Shown in pieces: positions 59,408-64,000 of a stretch of 64,000 bases of DNA. Under the pieces are notes generated by a model. It did not search any database. It was not told where the DNA came from and saw only the letters and a program-made list of their open reading frames with translations. The position numbers and the translations under genes were made by a program. Positions within the stretch are counted from its first letter, which is position 1. The number at the start of each line of letters is the position of its first letter. Origin of the DNA: Raphanus sativus (Eukaryota > Streptophyta > Magnoliopsida > Brassicales > Brassicaceae); assembly GCF_000801105.2 (NCBI RefSeq), contig NC_079518.1:22424800-22488799 (forward strand), read 5' to 3'.

Positions 59408-61173
59408 ACTCCGTCACGCAACATATTATTTTGACTTTGTTATTTATTTCAACATAAATAAAATTTCTAATTTCATAGAAAAATTGAAATTCTGTAACGA
59501 GATTACCATTTTGATATTTAAAACAGTCTATTCTCCCAGTTGATCAGATCCATGATTCCAAGAACAAACCCACCATAGTTCAACTTATAGCATCCTCAAG
59601 AGGAGCCATATTTTTAAGGTTGGAACTAAAGAAGGTATTTTTCTCCAAATTAAAACTTTAAATCTAACTTTTTAAAAATCTATATTTGCATTTTACTCTT
59701 CGATATTAATTAAAAAGCATATAATAAAGTAATATTAGTTATAATACTAATTAACAAAATAATATATTATAATAAATGATAACTGAAAAGTTTAAATTAA
59801 AATATTATTTCCGTCCTTCATCGTTTACGTGGATGCAAAATTACCCATTTAATTTACATAATCAGTTTGAGTGTATTTAAATTGATGACAAAAGTATTAC
59901 TTACAAATAAAATACCAAATTAGTCAATTTTTTATAATTCTCTTATATATGAGCAATTAATAAAATTTAAAATGGCATATAAATTTATTTATCAGTCATA
60001 TATAATCTATAAAATAAATCGGTATTAGATATGAGAAATATTTAAAATATAAGGATTAAAATGATAACTATTAAAATTAATAAGATTATTTAGAAAAAGA
60101 AAATTGTAAGAATTTTAAAAGAATAGAATATCAAATCAATTCTTTTACTATTTAAAACTTTTAACTTTAAAGTTATAAAATCATTTAAAAGTTACTTTTG
60201 GAATATAGAATTAAAATCTCATATTTAAAGTTTTAAATTTATTGTTGGAATCGGGATCTTATTCCAAAAATAAAGAAATGTTTTTGGAATATAGAATTAA
60301 AATCTCATATTCAAAAATATTTAAAATGGCTCAAAGAGAAACAGATTGGGCCGCATGCATAGATCTTGGTCCTTTCCTATGTAAATTAACCCACAGTAAT
60401 AATAATAACGCAGTAATAAAGTAATATTAGTTATAATATTAATTAACAAAATAATATATTATAATAAATGATAACTGAAAAGTTTAAATTAAAACATTAT
60501 TTCCGTCTTTCATAGTTTACCTGGATGCAGAACTACCCGTTTAATTTACATAAATAGTTTGAGTTTGTTTGAATTAATGTACAAATAAAATACCAAATTA
60601 CTCAAATGTTTTTGTAGTTTTCTTATATATGATCAATTAATAAATTTGAAAATGGCATATAAATTTATTTATAAGTCATATATAACTTATAAACTAAATC
60701 AGTATTTTATATGTGAAATACTAAAAATATAAGGATTAAAATGATAACTATTAAAATTAATAAGTTTATTTAGAAAAAATTAATTGTAAGAATTTTAAAA
60801 GAATAGAATCTCAAATTAAAACTTTTACTATTTTAAAACTTTTAACTTTAAAGTTATAAAATTGTTTTTAGGATATAGAATTGAAATCTCATATTTAAAG
60901 TGTTGAGATTATTGTTGGAATCAGGATCTTATTTTTGGAATAAAAAAATTGTTTTTGGAATATAGAATTGAAATCTCATAGTCATATCCAAACAAATTAA
61001 AAATGGCTCAAGGAGAAACAGATCGGGCCGCATCCATAGATCTTCAATGTAAATCAGCCCACAGTAATAATAATAAGGCAGTAATAAAGTAACAGCTCAC
61101 GCGAAGAAAAGGGTATTTAAACATTCGTTTCGTTCCTTGGCCGTGGAGCAGTGGTGGCAATTGTGTGAGAGAC
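59408..61173. repeat. Tandem duplication of about 0.69 kb upstream of the CysRS gene
   Basis: The block from about 59722 to 60413 is repeated from about 60414 to 61090, with many substitutions and small gaps. Shared landmarks include gtaatattagttata (59729 and 60421), tggaatatagaattaaaatctcat, gctcaaagagaaacag and cacagtaataataataa. The sequence is AT-rich and non-coding. The second copy ends about 80 bases before the CysRS start codon, so the duplication forms the promoter region. The few hundred bases before 59722 hold nothing else recognised. Confidence 0.75.
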
Positions 61174-63499
61174 ATGGATGCAGAAAAGAAGATGGAGCTG
61201 AAGCTCTACAACACGATGACGCAACAGAAAGAAGTTTTTGAACCGATCACTCCCGAAAAGGTCGGACTGTACGTGTGTGGTATCACAGCTTACGACTTCA
61301 GTCACATCGGCCATGCTCGCGCCTCCGTCTCCTTCGACGTTCTCTACAGGTATAAAATGATGATTTCAAATTCTCCCATCTCTCGTAACTTTAGATTCCT
61401 ATAGATAAGAAAGCTTGAGTCTTTCGTTGCAGATACTTGAAGCATTTGGGTTATCAAGTTACTTTCCCAGGTGGTAATGGAACCTCGGCTGAGGTGTCCG
61501 CCACCCAGCTTCGAAACCCGGCCACAGCGATTTAACATCCTTACTGCTGGGGCGCTGGACCTCTTCGGGGGATATTTGGGAAAGTGGCTGCCCAGACACC
61601 AGAGATATCAAAAAAAAAAAAAAAAAAAGTTACTTTCGTCAGAAACTTCACAGATGTTGATGACAAGGTATGCATGTATGATCTATGACATATTATGACA
61701 TATTATAAATCTTCTACATGATCTGTGCAGATAATCTCACGTGCTAAGGAAAATAAAGAGAAACCGTTAGAGTTGAGTAATCGGTTTTGCGAGGAGTATT
61801 TGGTGGATATGGGTGCACTTCAGTGCCTCCTTCCCACCCACCAGCCACGTGTCAGCGACCATATGGATCACATTATTAAAATGATTCAAAAGGTTTTTTT
61901 TTAATTTTTTTTTTGGTTGATTTCTTAAGAGAGGACTTCTTATTGTTGTGTTCATGATTCTTCTTATGGTTTTTCCTGTTTACAGATCATTGAGAATGAT
62001 TGTGGGTATGTAGTGGAAGGAGATGTGTTTTTTTCTGTCGAAAAATCACACAACTATGGTAAGTTATCTGGTCAGCTGCTGGAACATACACGAGCCGGCG
62101 AGCGAGTTGCTGTTGATTCCAGAAAACGTAACCCTGCTGATTTTGCACTATGGAAGGTTTGTGTCTGTAAATTGAGTCAGGCTTCTTGTAGTTTTATTAT
62201 TATGATGAAGTGAACATTATTATTATGTTGTTGTTTGTTGTTGCAGGCTGCAAAACCTGGTGAGATAAGTTGGGAGAGCCCATGGGGTCCAGGAAGACCC
62301 GGATGGCACATCGAGTGCAGTGCCATGAGTGCTCATTATCTCTCTCCCAGATTTGACATTCATGGTGGTGGTGAAGATCTCAAATTCCCCCACCATGAGA
62401 ACGAGATCGCTCAGACGTGTGCCGCACATGAGGATGGTGGTGTCAACTACTGGTTGCATAATGGGCATGTCACTATTAACAACGAGAAGATGGCCAAGTC
62501 AAAGAAGAACTTCAAACCAATCAGAGAAGTAATGTCTCATGGCTTGCTTAAAACTGCAGAATTGTTTGACAGGTTCTCTGATCTGTCTTTTTTGTTTCAA
62601 TCTTTACTGTAGGTCACAAAAAAGTACCATCCATTGGCTCTGAGGCACTTCTTGATGAGTGTACACTACCGGTCTCCTCTGAGTTTCTCACGGTCGCAGC
62701 TAGACAGTTCGTCTGAAGCTTTGTATTATGTTTATCAGGTGCAGTGCTTTGCTTGAGATATGTTTTCCAAATTACTCAAAAACAATTTGTTTTAGATATT
62801 CACCTCTCAATCTTTGTTTGCTAGACATTGCAAGATCTTGATGATGCCCTGTTGCCATATCAAGAAGCAATGGCTGAAGACGGTGGAAAAGCTCAAGTGA
62901 CTGCAGAAGCCAAAGACATCATTAACAAGCTCAAAAGTGAGTTTGAAGCTAAGATGTTGGACGATCTGAATACTGCCCATATACTCACAGGTGCTTACCA
63001 AGAAGCATTGAAATTCATCAACGCTTCCATTGGCAAGCTCAAGGTTTTATTCTTTACTTTCTTTTTTTTTTTTGCATCTTGACATTCATAATCATTGCAT
63101 AACCAAACTTGTCTTGTTTCTGTTGCCAAAAAAAATCAGAAAATGCAGAAGAAACAGCGAGTGTCCCTGCTTGTGTCACTCGTTGAGATTGAGAAAGCAG
63201 CCAGGGAAGTTCTTGATGTGCTTGGTTTGCTCACAACCCTGAGCTATGCCGAGATTCTGAAAGAAATGAAGCAGAAAACACTAACAAGAGCAGGGTTGAG
63301 CGAAGAAGACATTGCACAGAAGATAGAAGAAAGGATAATGGCGCGGAAGAACAAAGAGTTCGAGAAAAGTGATGAGATCAGAGCAGAATTGACTGTTCAA
63401 GGAATAGCATTAATGGATATTGGCAACGACACTGTGTGGAGGCCATGCTTCTCTAGTTCTCAGGCTTATTCCAGCGATGGAGATGAGTCATCTTCCTAA
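61174..63499 (+). pseudogene. Cysteinyl-tRNA synthetase gene, exon 2 broken by a SINE
   Basis: Eight exons: 61174-61349, 61433-61667 (with insert), 61731-61892, 61986-62156, 62247-62528, 62613-62738, 62825-63043, 63140-63499. Without the insert they encode about 519 residues, the length of cytosolic plant CysRS. HIGH motif in [11 protein letters not shown] (exon 1), zinc-site cysteine in [19 protein letters not shown] and HHENEIAQ in exon 5, KMSKS-type KMAKS in exon 5, and the C-terminal helical anticodon domain are all present. The enzyme charges tRNA-Cys. A SINE in exon 2 adds a stop at 61533, so a normally spliced transcript would give only about 92 residues. No transit peptide is evident. 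All other exons are undamaged, so the break looks recent. Confidence 0.9.
61467..61626 (+). mobile_element. SINE inserted in CysRS exon 2
   Basis: A perfect 11-bp TSD, aagttactttc, flanks the insert (61456-61466, 61627-61637). The 160-bp element has a tRNA-like internal promoter trace (gtggtaatgg near the start; cttcgaaaccc, a box B, near 61509-61519) and ends in a pure A-run of about 17. It is on the same strand as the gene. Insert plus one TSD copy is 171 bp, a multiple of three, but the frame through it has TAA at 61533. The uneroded tail and TSD mark a young insertion. Confidence 0.93.
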
Positions 63500-63951
63500 A
63501 AGTCAAACCCTTTATTCTTTAAGGCTGGTTCTTTATATTACTCTTGTTTTGTTTTGAGTTGTCCCAATGACACCTTATAGACCGCATCTTCTAATACATG
63601 AAAGATTCGCAGTGACAATTATATCAGGTCAACATTATTTTACTTTGGATATTGTTCTAGGGCCAAATATGATATAGATTAGAACCTTCATTCATGAAAG
63701 CAAAGTAAAAAAAAATCTTTGTGAATTTACATGGACGCTTCTAATATTTTTATTAGATCAACTGTAACAACACTATGTTCTAGAGCTGAACAAGATCTAA
63801 AGATGGAAATCACAGGTGTCATCTTTACATTTCTCAAGTTTTTTTTTTATTTACAGTAAAAGAAACAAATGATCTCAAAACTATCTAACGACATCTTATG
63901 TGTCACCGGTTTCACGTAAGAGTGAGAGAGAAGCAAACAGTACCAATCTGC
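63500..63951. other. 3' flank of CysRS and of the next gene
   Basis: AT-rich untranslated or intergenic DNA between two convergent genes; nothing else recognised. Confidence 0.5.
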
Positions 63952-63999
63952 TCATATTGAACATGTGGATTTGTTCTTCTTGATCAAGGCGTAAGCGTC
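63952..63999 (-). CDS. Possible 3' end of a minus-strand gene (cut by window edge)
   Basis: The minus strand opens with a frame DAYALIKKNKSTCSI and a stop at 63954-63952. It has a coding-like composition, but only 15 codons are visible and the protein is not recognisable. It could be chance. Confidence 0.3.
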   Translation of the reverse strand, partial: DAYALIKKNKSTCSI

Positions 64000-64000
64000 A

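Noticed and set aside
61460..61660. SINE as a spliced-out new intron restoring CysRS
   Set aside because: Joining cccag|gtggta to tttcgtcag|aaac changes the frame, and I see no alternative pair that restores it.

Overview
The window is nuclear DNA of a flowering plant, most likely Brassica or a close Brassicaceae relative such as Raphanus. Spliced host genes with GT-AG introns sit among Helitrons ending in CTAG, LINEs with DUF4283 ORF1 proteins, CACTA and MULE transposons, and a CRM-type (centromeric) Ty3 retrotransposon. F-box/FBD/LRR, kelch F-box and MAPKKK-like genes also fit Brassicaceae. No organellar or bacterial genes are visible.

Layout. 1-19.1 kb is a gene-free transposon graveyard: a 5'-truncated minus-strand LINE (991-4493), a complete small Helitron (5475-6144), a non-coding retroposon with an 18-bp target-site duplication (TSD; 6676-7571), a second Helitron (7802-8709), a decayed plus-strand LINE (10171-15773), a Stowaway-like MITE (15989-16217), and a Helitron (16520-19059) interrupted by a hAT deletion derivative with long CT microsatellites. 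20.0-28.7 kb holds a minus-strand multi-exon gene of unknown function with a complete, very young CRM-clade retrotransposon (20543-27649) in one intron. An F-box/FBD/LRR gene lies at 30.0-31.5 kb. 31.9-35.0 kb contains nested small elements: a Helitron inside an inverted repeat, and a hAT-like MITE inside a SINE-like repeat.

35.06-41.74 kb is a complete CACTA transposon with two spliced genes: a 1104-aa TNP2-type transposase and a 375-aa protein with three copies of a DUF8039-like module. A LINE fragment and a syntaxin-like pseudogene follow. 47.1-56.0 kb is a complete Mutator-like element carrying an intact 761-aa MURA transposase and a convergent, spliced 902-aa DUF1985-Ulp1 (SUMO-protease-like) gene, the organisation known in Arabidopsis as Kaonashi (KI-MULE). 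The right end is host genic: a MAPKKK-like kinase (56.3-57.4 kb), a kelch F-box gene (58.3-59.4 kb, minus), a 0.69-kb tandem duplication, and a cytosolic-type cysteinyl-tRNA synthetase (61.2-63.5 kb) whose second exon is broken by a SINE with a perfect 11-bp TSD. The last bases hold the 3' end of a minus-strand reading frame.

The host genes form no pathway. The common theme is transposon nesting, with three potentially functional transposon gene sets (CRM polyprotein, CACTA pair, MURA plus ULP) and two host genes hit by recent insertions. All boundaries were read by eye; family assignments rest on motif recognition, not database searches.
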